From NCBI GenBank assembly GCA_910586315.1, contig CAJUIP010000007.1, positions 1-64,000 on the forward strand: a DNA stretch of 64,000 nt. The letters run 5' to 3'. This document shows, piece after piece, positions 16,067 to 24,642 of the stretch; the first letter of the stretch is position 1, and each line of letters starts with the position of its first letter. The DNA comes from an uncultured Lachnospiraceae bacterium. Its GTDB lineage: Bacteria; Bacillota; Clostridia; Lachnospirales; Lachnospiraceae. The notes under the pieces are model-generated. The model was not told the DNA's origin. It ran no database searches and saw nothing but the letters and a program-made list of their open reading frames with translations. Made by a program: the position numbers and the translations under genes.

Positions 16067-17302
16067 ATGAACAGAGTTGTGGTAACCGGTATGGGAGCGA
16101 TTACTCCCGTAGGTAATGATGTGAATTCCTTTTGGGACAGTCTGAAACAGAAAAACACAGGGTTTGGGCCCATCACATATTTTGATACAACGGATTATAA
16201 GGTAAAGCTGGCTGCAGAGGTTAAGGATTTTGACGCGAAGCAGTATATGGACCCCAAGGCGGCCAGGAGAATGGAGAGGTTTTCCCAGTTTGCCGTCGCC
16301 GCGGCCAGGCAGGCGCTGGAAGATTCCGGCTTGGATATGGAAAGAGAGGACCCTTATAGAGTGGGCGTCTGTGTAAGTTCCGGAATCGGGAGCTTACAGG
16401 CTATGGAAAGGGAGCACATAAAGCTTCTGGAAAAAGGACCAGGCCGCGTCAATCCGTTACTGGTGCCACTCATGATAAGCAACATGGCAGCAGGCAATGT
16501 CTCAATTCAGTTTGGACTGAAGGGAAAGTGCATGAATGTGGTTACTGCCTGTGCAACAGGGACCCATTCCATCGGAGAGGCCATGAGGTCCATTCAGCAT
16601 GGCGAGGCAGAGGTGATGGTGGCAGGTGGTTGTGAGAGCTGTATTACGCCTCTTGGAGTGGCTGGGTTTGCCAGCCTCACAGCCCTTTCCACGTCGGAGG
16701 ATCCGAAACGGGCGTCCATTCCCTTCGATGCAGAGAGAAATGGGTTTGTCATGGGAGAGGGAGCCGGCGTTGTGGTTTTGGAGTCTTTGGAACACGCAAA
16801 AGCCCGCGGTGCAAAGATTTATGCGGAGCTTGCGGGGTATGGGGCTACCTGTGATGCTTACCACATCACATCCCCGGCGGAGGACGGAAGCGGGGCGGCA
16901 AAGGCGATGGAATATGCCATGGCAGATGCGGCGGTGAAACCGGAGCAGATTGATTACATCAATGCCCATGGAACCGGAACTCACTACAATGATCTGTTTG
17001 AGACCAGGGCCGTTAAATTAGCTCTGGGAGATTTTGCATACAGGGTGAAAATTAATTCTACCAAATCCATGATCGGACATCTTTTGGGAGCGGCCGGAGG
17101 AGTGGAGTTTATTGCGTGTGTAAAGTCCATGGAGGACAGCTTTGTCCATGCCACGGCAGGACTTCTGGAGGATGATCCGGAATGTGATCTGGATTATACC
17201 AAGGGAGACGGCGTTTCCATGGATGTGAATTATGTGCTTACAAATTCTTTAGGCTTTGGCGGACATAATGCAAGTCTTCTGCTGAAAAGATATGAAGAAT
17301 AG
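16067..17302 (+). CDS. fabF: Beta-ketoacyl-ACP synthase II
   Basis: Catalyses chain-elongating condensation of acyl-ACP with malonyl-ACP. It is 411 residues long. MNRVVVTGMGAITPVG is the standard start and follows AAGGAG. The active-site Cys162 (TACATGTHSI), His301 (NAHGTGT) and His338 (MIGHLLGAAG) are in place, and the C-terminal NSLGFGGHNAS loop is typical. Only one condensing elongation enzyme is present in the operon, so it likely handles all chain lengths. Confidence 0.96.
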   Translation: MNRVVVTGMGAITPVGNDVNSFWDSLKQKNTGFGPITYFDTTDYKVKLAAEVKDFDAKQYMDPKAARRMERFSQFAVAAARQALEDSGLDMEREDPYRVGVCVSSGIGSLQAMEREHIKLLEKGPGRVNPLLVPLMISNMAAGNVSIQFGLKGKCMNVVTACATGTHSIGEAMRSIQHGEAEVMVAGGCESCITPLGVAGFASLTALSTSEDPKRASIPFDAERNGFVMGEGAGVVVLESLEHAKARGAKIYAELAGYGATCDAYHITSPAEDGSGAAKAMEYAMADAAVKPEQIDYINAHGTGTHYNDLFETRAVKLALGDFAYRVKINSTKSMIGHLLGAAGGVEFIACVKSMEDSFVHATAGLLEDDPECDLDYTKGDGVSMDVNYVLTNSLGFGGHNASLLLKRYEE

Positions 17303-17307
17303 GAATG

Positions 17308-17339
17308 GTTCAGCACGGAATCTTCGCCTGGCTGAATTG
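17308..17339. repeat. Hairpin TTCAGC/GCTGAA in the fabF-accB gap
   Basis: GGTTCAGC, a 16-base loop and GCTGAATTGTTA. The 3' arm resembles the recurring CTGAACTGTTA arm found at 11889, 24606 and 62197. The role is unknown. Confidence 0.35.
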
Positions 17340-17364
17340 TTATGAGGGATAAGGAGGGCAAACT

Positions 17365-17817
17365 GTGGAAATTAAGGATATGATTGCACTTATGGAAGCC
17401 GTTTCAAATAACGGGCTTACGGCTTTTGAACTGGAACAGGGGGATATGAGGCTTTCCATGAAGCGTGAGAAAAAAAAGGCGGCAGTTCCCATGATAGAGC
17501 AGCCAGGCGGCAGAGTAGAGATTTCCGCTGAAGCGCGGCCGGAATACGGCGCAGATGCGAAAAGCCGGGAAGAGGCCGCTTCCGACAAGGTTGTAACTTG
17601 TCCTCTGGTCGGGACCTTTTATTCTTCCCCGTCCCCGGATGCTGAGAATTTTGTAAAGGTGGGGGACCGTGTGAAAAAGGGCCAGATCATCGGAATTGTG
17701 GAGGCCATGAAGCTGATGAATGAGATTGAATGTGAGTATGACGGCGTGGTGGAGGCAGTTCTTGTGGAGAACGAGGAGACTGTGGAGTATGGCCAGCCGT
17801 TATTCAGGATTCGCTGA
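17365..17817 (+). CDS. accB: Biotin carboxyl carrier protein of acetyl-CoA carboxylase
   Basis: Carries biotin between the carboxylase and transferase parts of acetyl-CoA carboxylase. It is 150 residues long. The N-terminal helix region IKDMIALMEAVSNNGLTAFEL is followed by an Ala/Glu linker (about 40-70) and the biotinyl domain with VEAMKLMNEIEC; Lys116 is the biotinylation site. The start is GTG 17365, supported by AAGGAGG 7 bases upstream. It sits between fabF and fabZ, the usual clostridial order. Confidence 0.95.
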   Translation: MEIKDMIALMEAVSNNGLTAFELEQGDMRLSMKREKKKAAVPMIEQPGGRVEISAEARPEYGADAKSREEAASDKVVTCPLVGTFYSSPSPDAENFVKVGDRVKKGQIIGIVEAMKLMNEIECEYDGVVEAVLVENEETVEYGQPLFRIR

Positions 17818-17834
17818 GTCAGGAGGGAAATATC

Positions 17835-18257
17835 ATGTTGGGAATCAGGGAAATTCAGGAAATTATTCCCCATCGCCATCCGTTTCTGCTGGTTGACTGT
17901 ATTGAGGAACTGGAGCCGGGGGTGTGCGCGGTAGGGTATAAATCCGTCTCATATAGCGAGCCCTATTTTGCGGGGCATTTTCCGGAGGAACCAGTGATGC
18001 CGGGAGTTTTGATTGTGGAAGCTCTGGCACAGACGGGAGCCGTTGCCATTTTAAGTGTGGAAGAGAATAAAGGGAAAACCGCCTATTTTGGGGGCATGGA
18101 CCATGTAAAGTTTAAGAAAAAGGTTGTTCCCGGCGATAAGCTCCGTTTGGAATGCCGGATTATTAAGCAGAAGGGGCCAGTGGGAATCGGAAACGCCGTG
18201 GCAACTGTGGATGGAAAGACAGCCGCGTCTGCGGAACTGACATTTATGATAGGGTAA
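17835..18257 (+). CDS. fabZ: 3-hydroxyacyl-ACP dehydratase
   Basis: Removes water from beta-hydroxyacyl-ACP. It is a hot-dog fold of 140 residues. The catalytic His13 in IPHRHPFLLVD and Glu62 in PGVLIVEALAQTGA are present, as is GHFPEEPVMPG. The N-terminus is about ten residues shorter than in E. coli, as in many Firmicutes. The ATG is preceded by AGGAGGG. No FabA, FabM or other unsaturated-fatty-acid enzyme is visible in the operon. Confidence 0.95.
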   Translation: MLGIREIQEIIPHRHPFLLVDCIEELEPGVCAVGYKSVSYSEPYFAGHFPEEPVMPGVLIVEALAQTGAVAILSVEENKGKTAYFGGMDHVKFKKKVVPGDKLRLECRIIKQKGPVGIGNAVATVDGKTAASAELTFMIG

Positions 18258-18269
18258 GCTGGTGAAGGT

Positions 18270-19622
18270 ATGTTTCAAAAAATTCTGATTGCAAACCGTG
18301 GTGAAATTGCGGTGCGGATTATCCGGGCATGCAGGGAAATGGGAATTAAAACTGTGGCTGTCTATTCGGAGGCGGACCGGGATGCTCTCCATACGCTGCT
18401 GGCGGATGAAGCCATATGTATCGGCCCTGCCCCGTCATCCGAAAGTTATTTGAATATGGAACAGATTCTGACGGCCTGTGTGGCCATGAAGGCCGATGCC
18501 ATCCATCCGGGATTCGGCTTTCTGTCAGAAAATGCCAGATTTGCTGAGCTTTGTGAAAAATGTAAAATCCGGTTTATCGGTCCTCCTGCTGCGATGATTC
18601 ACAAAATGGGCAATAAGTCGGAGGCCAGAAAAACCATGATGGAGGCAGGAGTTCCCGTAATTCCGGGAAGCCGTGAGCCTGTTTTTACCGTAGAAGAAGG
18701 GCTTAAAGCGGCCCGGGAAGTGGGATTTCCCGTGATGATTAAGGCGTCCAGCGGGGGCGGAGGAAAGGGAATGCGGGTTTCCAGAGATGAGGAAGATTTC
18801 GCGTCGAATTTTCAGAATGCCCAGATGGAGTCTGTAAAGGGATTTTCTGACGATACCATGTATATTGAACGGTTTGTGGAACAGCCGAGGCATATTGAGT
18901 TCCAGATTCTGGCGGACAGATTCGGAAATGTGGTTCATTTGGGAGAGCGGGACTGCTCCATCCAAAGAAGGCATCAAAAGGTCCTGGAGGAAGCTCCATC
19001 GGCTGCTATTTCTGACCACTTAAGAAAAAAAATGGGGGACATGGCAGTCCGCGCGGCGAAGGCCGTTGGATATGAAAATGCGGGGACTATTGAGTTCCTT
19101 TTAGATAAAAATAAAGACTTTTATTTTATGGAAATGAATACAAGAATTCAGGTGGAGCATCCGGTGACGGAAGCAGTAACGGATCTGGATTTGATTAAGG
19201 AGCAGATTAAAATTGCGGCAGGCGAGCCATTGTCTTTTCAACAGGCAGATGTGAAAATATCCGGCCATGCCATTGAGTGCAGAATCAATGCGGAAAACCC
19301 GGAGAAAAATTTCATGCCCTGCCCGGGAACCATCACGGACATTCATTTGCCAGGCGGAAGGGGAGTCCGTGTAGATACAGCTGTATACAATGGCTATACC
19401 ATTCCTTCAAGCTATGATTCCATGATTTTAAAGCTCATTGTTCATGACAGAGACCGGGAATCGGCCATTGCGAAGATGCGGAGCGCCCTTGGGGAGCTTG
19501 TGATTGAGGGGATTCCCACAAATTTAGATTTTCAGTACGATCTTATAAATGACAGGGATTTTGAGGAGGGGAATGTGGATACGGATTTTATTCCATCTCA
19601 TTTTCCGGAATATTGTAAGTAG
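18270..19622 (+). CDS. accC: Biotin carboxylase of acetyl-CoA carboxylase
   Basis: ATP- and bicarbonate-dependent carboxylation of biotin on AccB. It is a 450-residue ATP-grasp enzyme. FQKILIANRGEIAVRIIRACREMG starts the biotin-carboxylase N-domain, KASSGGGGKGMR is the glycine-rich ATP loop, and HLGERDCSIQRRHQK and MNTRIQVEHPVTE are catalytic segments. Length and motifs are normal. It lies 12 bases after fabZ. Confidence 0.96.
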   Translation: MFQKILIANRGEIAVRIIRACREMGIKTVAVYSEADRDALHTLLADEAICIGPAPSSESYLNMEQILTACVAMKADAIHPGFGFLSENARFAELCEKCKIRFIGPPAAMIHKMGNKSEARKTMMEAGVPVIPGSREPVFTVEEGLKAAREVGFPVMIKASSGGGGKGMRVSRDEEDFASNFQNAQMESVKGFSDDTMYIERFVEQPRHIEFQILADRFGNVVHLGERDCSIQRRHQKVLEEAPSAAISDHLRKKMGDMAVRAAKAVGYENAGTIEFLLDKNKDFYFMEMNTRIQVEHPVTEAVTDLDLIKEQIKIAAGEPLSFQQADVKISGHAIECRINAENPEKNFMPCPGTITDIHLPGGRGVRVDTAVYNGYTIPSSYDSMILKLIVHDRDRESAIAKMRSALGELVIEGIPTNLDFQYDLINDRDFEEGNVDTDFIPSHFPEYCK

Positions 19623-19690
19623 TGCCATTTTAGAGAGCATCCAGAGTATCTGTGAACAGGAATCGTCCAGGGACAGAAAGGAAATTTCGT

Positions 19691-21505
19691 ATGCTGCGAG
19701 ACATGTTTAAGAAAACGTATACATTATCGTCCGGCGAAGGCCGGACGCCCGCCCGAAGGGCCTGTATTACGGGGTATCCGGAAGGAGATATGAGGTTGGA
19801 TGTAAAACACCGTACAGAGGATAAAGAAGAAGCGCCTTTCATTCCTGCGGGAATGTGGAAAAAGTGCAATAAATGTGGGAAACCCATATACGCGGAGGAT
19901 GTACGGGAAAACTTCAATATTTGTCCGAAATGCGGGGGATATTTCCGCGTCCATGCTTACCAAAGAATTGAAATGGTAGCGGATGCAGGGACATTTTCTG
20001 AGTGGGATGCAAAAATGGAGGATTCCAATCCCTTAAATTTTCCAGGATACGAAAAGAAGCTGGCAGCAGCCAGGGAAAAGACGAAGCTAAATGAGGCGAT
20101 TGTGACTGGTCATGCATGTATCGGCGGGTATCCAGTGGTTTTGGGCGTCTGTGATGCCAGATTTCTCATGAGCAGTATGGGCCATAATGTGGGAGAGAAA
20201 ATCACAAGGGCTGTGGAACAGGCCACAAGAGAAAAGCTTCCGGTGATTTTATTTGCCTGTTCCGGTGGCGCCAGAATGCAGGAGGGCATAATTTCTTTAA
20301 TGCAGATGGCAAAGACTGCGGCAGCTTTAAAGCGTCATCATGATGCCGGACAGCTGTTTATAAGCGTGCTGACGGATCCTACCACAGGAGGCGTTACAGC
20401 CAGCTTTGCCATGCTGGGCGACATTATTCTGGCGGAGCCGGGAGCGTTAATCGGGTTCGCGGGTCCCAGAGTTATTGAACAGACCATCGGACAGAAGCTG
20501 CCGGAGGGGTTCCAGCGGTCTGAGTTTTTACTGGAACATGGATTTGTGGATAAAATTGTTGAGAGAAAAGATTTAAAGAAATGTCTGGCACAGATATTAA
20601 AGCTTCACGGAGGAAAAAATATTGGTGAGGTGAGACGGGGAGAGTCTGGACAAAATTACGGAACAGAGGAAGCTTCTTTGAAGGCCGTGAAAGAGAATCG
20701 TAAGCCGGGAATTAAAGCTGTAATACGGAGTGCATGGGATTCTGTTCTGATTTCGAGAAAGGCGGACCGTCCGGCGGCTTCTGATTATATTGAGGCTCTG
20801 TTTGATGATTACATGGAGTTTCACGGGGATCGCTATTTTAAGGATGACGGCGCCGTGATTGGAGGTATTGCGAGCTTTCATGGAATCCCGGTCACGGTCA
20901 TCGGGCAGGAAAAGGGAAAGACAACCAAAGAAAATATTAAAAGGAATTTCGGAATGCCGTCTCCGGAGGGGTATAGAAAAGCCCTGCGCCTTATGAAGCA
21001 GGCGGAGACCTTTGGCCGTCCAGTTATTTGCTTTGTGGATACTCCCGGAGCGTTCTGCGGCACGGAAGCCGAGGAGCGGGGACAGGGGGAAGCCATTGCC
21101 AGAAATCTTATGGAAATGTCAGGGCTTAAGATTCCAGTTTTGTCCATTGTGATCGGGGAAGGCGGCAGTGGCGGCGCACTGGCCATGGCTGTGGCTAACG
21201 AGGTCTGGATGATGGAAAATGCCGTTTATTCCGTTTTGTCTCCGGAGGGCTTCGCGTCCATTTTGTGGAAGGACAGCAGGCGGGCAGGGGAAGCGGCAAA
21301 GGTTATGAAAATTACAGCCGGCGAGTTAAAGGAGCTGGGTGTGATAGAGCGGGTGATTGCGGAAAGGGAACCTGCAAGTCTTGAGACCATGCCAGAGATA
21401 AAAGAAGAGATGCTAAAGGCCATGGAAGAATTTTTTGAGAGATGGGGACATATGGACAAAGAAGCGGTCTCTGCCAGCCGTTATGACAGATTCCGCAGAT
21501 TTTGA
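19691..21505 (+). CDS. accDA: Fused acetyl-CoA carboxylase carboxyltransferase, beta-alpha
   Basis: Transfers the carboxyl group from biotin to acetyl-CoA to make malonyl-CoA. One chain of 604 residues contains both subunits, which are separate AccD and AccA in E. coli. The AccD half comes first, with the zinc ribbon Cys59, Cys62, Cys78, Cys81 (CNKCGKP, CPKCGG) and DPTTGGVTASFAMLGD. The AccA half begins near residue 320, with DYIEALFDDYMEFHGDR, PVICFVDTPGAFCGTEAEERGQGEAIARNL and the GEGGSGGALAMAVANEVWMMENAVYSVLSPEG region. There is no stop or frameshift between them. ATG 19691 follows AAAGGA; GTG 19652 is an alternative. It is the last gene of the operon. Confidence 0.93.
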   Translation: MLRDMFKKTYTLSSGEGRTPARRACITGYPEGDMRLDVKHRTEDKEEAPFIPAGMWKKCNKCGKPIYAEDVRENFNICPKCGGYFRVHAYQRIEMVADAGTFSEWDAKMEDSNPLNFPGYEKKLAAAREKTKLNEAIVTGHACIGGYPVVLGVCDARFLMSSMGHNVGEKITRAVEQATREKLPVILFACSGGARMQEGIISLMQMAKTAAALKRHHDAGQLFISVLTDPTTGGVTASFAMLGDIILAEPGALIGFAGPRVIEQTIGQKLPEGFQRSEFLLEHGFVDKIVERKDLKKCLAQILKLHGGKNIGEVRRGESGQNYGTEEASLKAVKENRKPGIKAVIRSAWDSVLISRKADRPAASDYIEALFDDYMEFHGDRYFKDDGAVIGGIASFHGIPVTVIGQEKGKTTKENIKRNFGMPSPEGYRKALRLMKQAETFGRPVICFVDTPGAFCGTEAEERGQGEAIARNLMEMSGLKIPVLSIVIGEGGSGGALAMAVANEVWMMENAVYSVLSPEGFASILWKDSRRAGEAAKVMKITAGELKELGVIERVIAEREPASLETMPEIKEEMLKAMEEFFERWGHMDKEAVSASRYDRFRRF

Positions 21506-21562
21506 CATCTAACAATAAGTTATCACCTTGCACAAATTCTGGAATAATTATCATCCGTTGGC

Positions 21563-21590
21563 CGTGCCATATGCACGTCTATAAATTTTT
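21563..21590 (+). terminator. Weak terminator after the fab operon
   Basis: CGTGC and GCACG flank a 5-base loop (21563-21577) and are followed by a run ending ATTTTTT. The stem is short, so the call is tentative. Confidence 0.35.
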
Positions 21591-21657
21591 TATGCAGGCT
21601 GATAAAATTTTGGCTTTGGCTTACCCGGGTTAGAAAATTAAAAAGGAGACATATGCC

Positions 21658-22821
21658 ATGGAACAAGGAGCATCCGGCTTAAAGCCGCTTGTAATTGGTG
21701 CATTAACTGCCAGAAGGCCCGTGATACAAGGGGGAATGGGCGTGGGAATCAGCCTTTCTTCCCTGGCGGGAGCTGTGGCAAAGGCCGGAGGAATCGGTAT
21801 TATTTCCACGGCGCAGATAGGCTTTAGAAACCCGGAATTTATGAAAAATCCGCTGGAAGCCAACTTAAAAGCGATTCATTCGGAGTTTACAAAAGCCAGG
21901 GAAATCGCGCCGGAAGGCGTTTTGGGATTCAATATTATGGCGGCCACGAAGGAATATGGCCGCTATGTGATGGAAGCCGTCAGAGCAGGAGCCGATGTGA
22001 TTATTTCGGGGGCAGGACTTCCGGTGGATATGCCGAAGTTCGTAGCGGAAGCGGAAGCAAAGCTGCGTTTTGGAGATGTTCTGGAACCCGGAATTTATGA
22101 AAAGAGGCGTACGATGCTGGCTCCCATTGTGTCTTCCATCAAATCAGCCATGGTGATTTGTAGGATGTGGGACAGGAAATACAAGACAGCGCCGGATTTT
22201 GTAGTGATTGAAGGGCCCTGCGCGGGAGGCCATCTTGGCTTTTCCAGAGAGCAGCTCACGGAGTATGGCGCGGACACGGATTCAGTATCCGTGACTTATA
22301 AACAGTCTGTTTATGAGGAGGAAATACGCGGAATCATAAAAACAGTAAAAGAATTTGCCGATAAATATAAAAAGAAGATTCCGGTGATCACGGCAGGGGG
22401 CGTATTTGACCACAGGGACGTGCTGCGGCAGCTTGAGCTGGGAGCGGATGGTGTCCAGGCGGCTACCAGATTTGTGACCACGGAGGAATGTGACGCGCCC
22501 ATGGCTTATAAGCAGGCCTATCTGGATGCAGAGGAAAAGGACATTGTAATTGTAAAAAGCCCGGTGGGAATGCCGGGGCGGGCCATAAAAAATGAATTTC
22601 TGGCCCGAGTCCGGGAGGAGAGACTCCCTGTAACTCGCTGTTTTCAGTGCCTGGAGCGCTGTAATCCGGCGGAGACGCCCTACTGCATTACCCGTGCGCT
22701 AATTCATGCGGCGGAGGGAAATATAAAGGAGGCGCTGCTTTTCTGCGGAAGCAATGCGTTCCGGTGTAACCAAATAGAGACAGTTCCCAAGGTTATGAAA
22801 GAGCTGTGCGGGGAATCTTAG
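21658..22821 (+). CDS. NAD(P)H-dependent flavin oxidoreductase, nitronate monooxygenase family
   Basis: A 387-residue FMN-binding TIM-barrel protein related to FabK. PVIQGGMGVGISLSSLAGAVAKAGG is the shared N-terminal motif, IEGPCAGGHLGF carries the conserved His, and ITAGGVFDHRDVLRQLELGADGVQAATRF is the phosphate-binding region. Unlike FabK it has a C-terminal extension with a cysteine group, CFQCLERCNPAETPYC, that could bind a metal or cluster. The position right after the fab operon hints at a role in lipid metabolism, but the activity (nitronate oxidation or enoyl reduction) cannot be decided. The start follows AAGGAG with a spacing of 9. Confidence 0.88.
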   Translation: MEQGASGLKPLVIGALTARRPVIQGGMGVGISLSSLAGAVAKAGGIGIISTAQIGFRNPEFMKNPLEANLKAIHSEFTKAREIAPEGVLGFNIMAATKEYGRYVMEAVRAGADVIISGAGLPVDMPKFVAEAEAKLRFGDVLEPGIYEKRRTMLAPIVSSIKSAMVICRMWDRKYKTAPDFVVIEGPCAGGHLGFSREQLTEYGADTDSVSVTYKQSVYEEEIRGIIKTVKEFADKYKKKIPVITAGGVFDHRDVLRQLELGADGVQAATRFVTTEECDAPMAYKQAYLDAEEKDIVIVKSPVGMPGRAIKNEFLARVREERLPVTRCFQCLERCNPAETPYCITRALIHAAEGNIKEALLFCGSNAFRCNQIETVPKVMKELCGES

Positions 22822-22835
22822 TACTACAGCGCATA

Positions 22836-22880
22836 TTTCGAAATCCCGCAAAACGGGACGTGCAGATGATGGGAATGAAT
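22836..22880. repeat. Dispersed intergenic element, copy B (inverted)
   Basis: In inverse orientation to copies A and C. It carries CGTGCAGAT, GGGAATGAAT and TCCCGCAAAACGGGA, aligning with the reverse complement of 10829-10872 with mostly transition differences. It ends at the spmA leader hairpin. Confidence 0.7.
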
Positions 22881-22922
22881 CCCGCTTTTCTGTCATAAAA
22901 TCTGACAGGAGGTGGGATTTTT
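22878..22922 (+). promoter_or_regulatory. Hairpin that contains the spmA ribosome binding site
   Basis: AATCCC (22878-22883) and CTGTC (22890-22894) pair with GACAG (22904-22908) and GGGATT (22914-22919); TTTT/GAGG wobble pairs can link the two stems. A TTTTT run follows directly. The AGGAGGTG ribosome binding site (22907-22914) is inside the 3' arm. The structure is therefore both terminator-like and able to hide the start of spmA. Confidence 0.6.
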
Positions 22923-23603
22923 ATGTTGAATTACTTATGGGCGGGAATGATTGTTTTTGGAATTTTGTGGGGAGCGTTTCATGGAAATATGGCTGCTGTC
23001 ACAGACGGAGCCCTGGAGTCCACCAAGGAGGCAGTGACTCTCTGCATAACGATGCTGGGAATCATGTCGTTCTGGTGCGGAATTTTGAAAATTGGGGAGG
23101 AAGCAGGACTCATTGAGGCAATGACAAAGAAAATGCGGCCGGTAATCCGTTTTCTATTTCCTGGAATTCCTAAAGACCATCCGGCCGCGTCTTACATATC
23201 TACCAACATGATCGCCAATATGCTGGGCCTTGGATGGGCGGCGACTCCGGCAGGGCTTAAGGCGATGGAGGAGCTGGAGAATCTGGAGGAGGAGCGGAGG
23301 AAGGAGGAGCTTCAGTCCAGCGGGTTCCCCAAAAATGCCCCGGGAACAAAAAAAGGGGCCTGGTTTTCGGCTTCAAGACAACGGGCTGTGCCCAAGGGAA
23401 CAGCCAGCAATGAGATGTGTGCTTTTTTGATCGTGAATATCTCATCTCTTCAGCTGATTCCCATTAATATGGTCGCTTACCGGAGCCAGTACGGCAGTGT
23501 GAACCCGTCTGCCATTGTTGGTCCCGCTCTGGCGGCTACTGCTGTCAGTACACTGGCGGGAGTGGTATTCTGTAAAGTAATGCAAAACAATGACCGGATA
23601 TAA
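22923..23603 (+). CDS. spmA: Spore maturation protein A
   Basis: A membrane protein of the nucleoside-recognition (Gate) family needed in Bacillus for full spore core dehydration together with SpmB. It is 226 residues long. MLNYLWAGMIVFGILWGAFHGNM, ALESTKEAVTLCITMLGIMSFWCGILKI and the Gate-type NMIANMLGLGWAATPAGLKAMEEL segment are diagnostic. About 30 extra polar residues (rich in Glu, Arg, Lys) lie between the central Gate segment and the last helices, longer than in Bacillus (about 196 residues in total). SpmB, normally the next gene, is 32 kb downstream. Confidence 0.93.
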   Translation: MLNYLWAGMIVFGILWGAFHGNMAAVTDGALESTKEAVTLCITMLGIMSFWCGILKIGEEAGLIEAMTKKMRPVIRFLFPGIPKDHPAASYISTNMIANMLGLGWAATPAGLKAMEELENLEEERRKEELQSSGFPKNAPGTKKGAWFSASRQRAVPKGTASNEMCAFLIVNISSLQLIPINMVAYRSQYGSVNPSAIVGPALAATAVSTLAGVVFCKVMQNNDRI

Positions 23604-23767
23604 ATGATTTGTATAATTCATGCATAAACTTTCTACAGAGCTCCATTTCATGCCAATCCTGTTCCAAAGCGTCCGGGAGCCTTATGATAAGGCAATGGAG
23701 AAACCCTAGAAGTTAAAAAGAGGAGAGGGGAACGCCGGCCGGGGTATGCTTTGGAAGGAATGGTGTA

Positions 23768-24490
23768 TTGGAATTTATCACAAACAGAGATTTGAAAAGG
23801 GTAAGAAAAATTCAAAACAGGTTATTATTTGCCTATGAAAATGATTTGTCCAAACATGCTCCAAAGGAAATTGTTACACGAATTAGAATGTTGTGGAATT
23901 CTATTCCGATCCAGTTGGCAAAGGAAAATAAGAAGTTTATATACGGACTGGTCCGTGAAGGAGCCAGAGCAAGAGAATATGAGATAGCTATTACATGGTT
24001 GATGGATGTGGGGCTCGTATATAGGATTAACCGGGTGAAAAAGCCGGATTTCCCGCTTAGGGCATATCAGGATTTTTCAGCATTCAAGTTGTTTATTGTT
24101 GATGTTGGTTTGTTAGGTGCCATGTCCCGTTTGAATGCAAGAACAATTTTAGAAGGTAACAAGTTATTTGAAGAATTTAAAGGAGCTTTGACAGAACAGT
24201 ATGTCTTGCAGCAGTTAATTGTTAATTCGGAAAATGATATATTTTATTGGTCTGCGGAGAATGCAACTTCTGAGATAGATTTTCTGATTCAAACAGATGA
24301 CTGTATTGCTCCACTGGAGGTAAAGGCAGAGGAAAATCTGCAGGCAAAAAGTTTAAAGGTTTTTGTACAGAAATATGGAGTAAAGGATGCTGTAAGGGTA
24401 TCAATGTCCGGGTTCAGGAGACAGGATTGGCTCATAAATTTTCCGCTTTATAATATTGGAAATCTAAATCAAGGCGAAAAAATCCATTGA
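23768..24490 (+). pseudogene. C-terminal remnant of an AAA/DUF4143 ATPase
   Basis: The 240 codons correspond to the C-terminal half of the widespread AAA_14 + DUF4143 protein (full length about 430 residues). Recognisable DUF4143 segments are KENKKFIYGLVREGARAREYE, WLMDVGLVYRINRV, FKLFIVDVGLLGAMS, EFKGALTEQYVLQQL and FYWSAENATSEIDFLIQ with a nuclease-like EVKAEENLQAKSLKVF. The whole ATPase half with Walker motifs is missing upstream, and the only start available is TTG. It is visibly more AT-rich than its neighbours and lies just after spmA at the left end of the proposed island, so it looks like debris of transferred DNA. Confidence 0.8.
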
Positions 24491-24515
24491 CCTTTCCGGA
24501 AAAATTTTCTATAAT
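24487..24515 (+). promoter_or_regulatory. Strong sigma-A promoter of the ABC importer operon
   Basis: TTGACC at 24487-24492, exactly 17 bases, then a consensus TATAAT at 24510-24515. The -35 box overlaps the stop codon of the DUF4143 remnant. It leaves a leader of about 195 bases before the binding-protein gene. Confidence 0.8.
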
Positions 24516-24586
24516 AATAAACAGGCTGCGGCAGAAGCCGCGGGTATATTCTGAAGAATGATATATGGATGAAAAGAAACGGAATT

Positions 24587-24642
24587 GTAACCGTTCAGGA
24601 AGTATCTGAACGGTTACACGAAATTTAGTTACATGAAATTTA
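24587..24642. repeat. Leader hairpin and tandem repeat of the ABC importer operon
   Basis: GTAACCGTTCAG (24587-24598), a 7-base loop and CTGAACGGTTAC (24606-24617) form a perfect 12-bp stem. GTTACACGAAATTTA (24613-24627) is followed at once by GTTACATGAAATTTA (24628-24642), a tandem 15-base repeat with one difference. A smaller GCGGC-AGAA-GCCGC hairpin lies at about 24527-24541. No riboswitch class is recognised. Confidence 0.6.
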
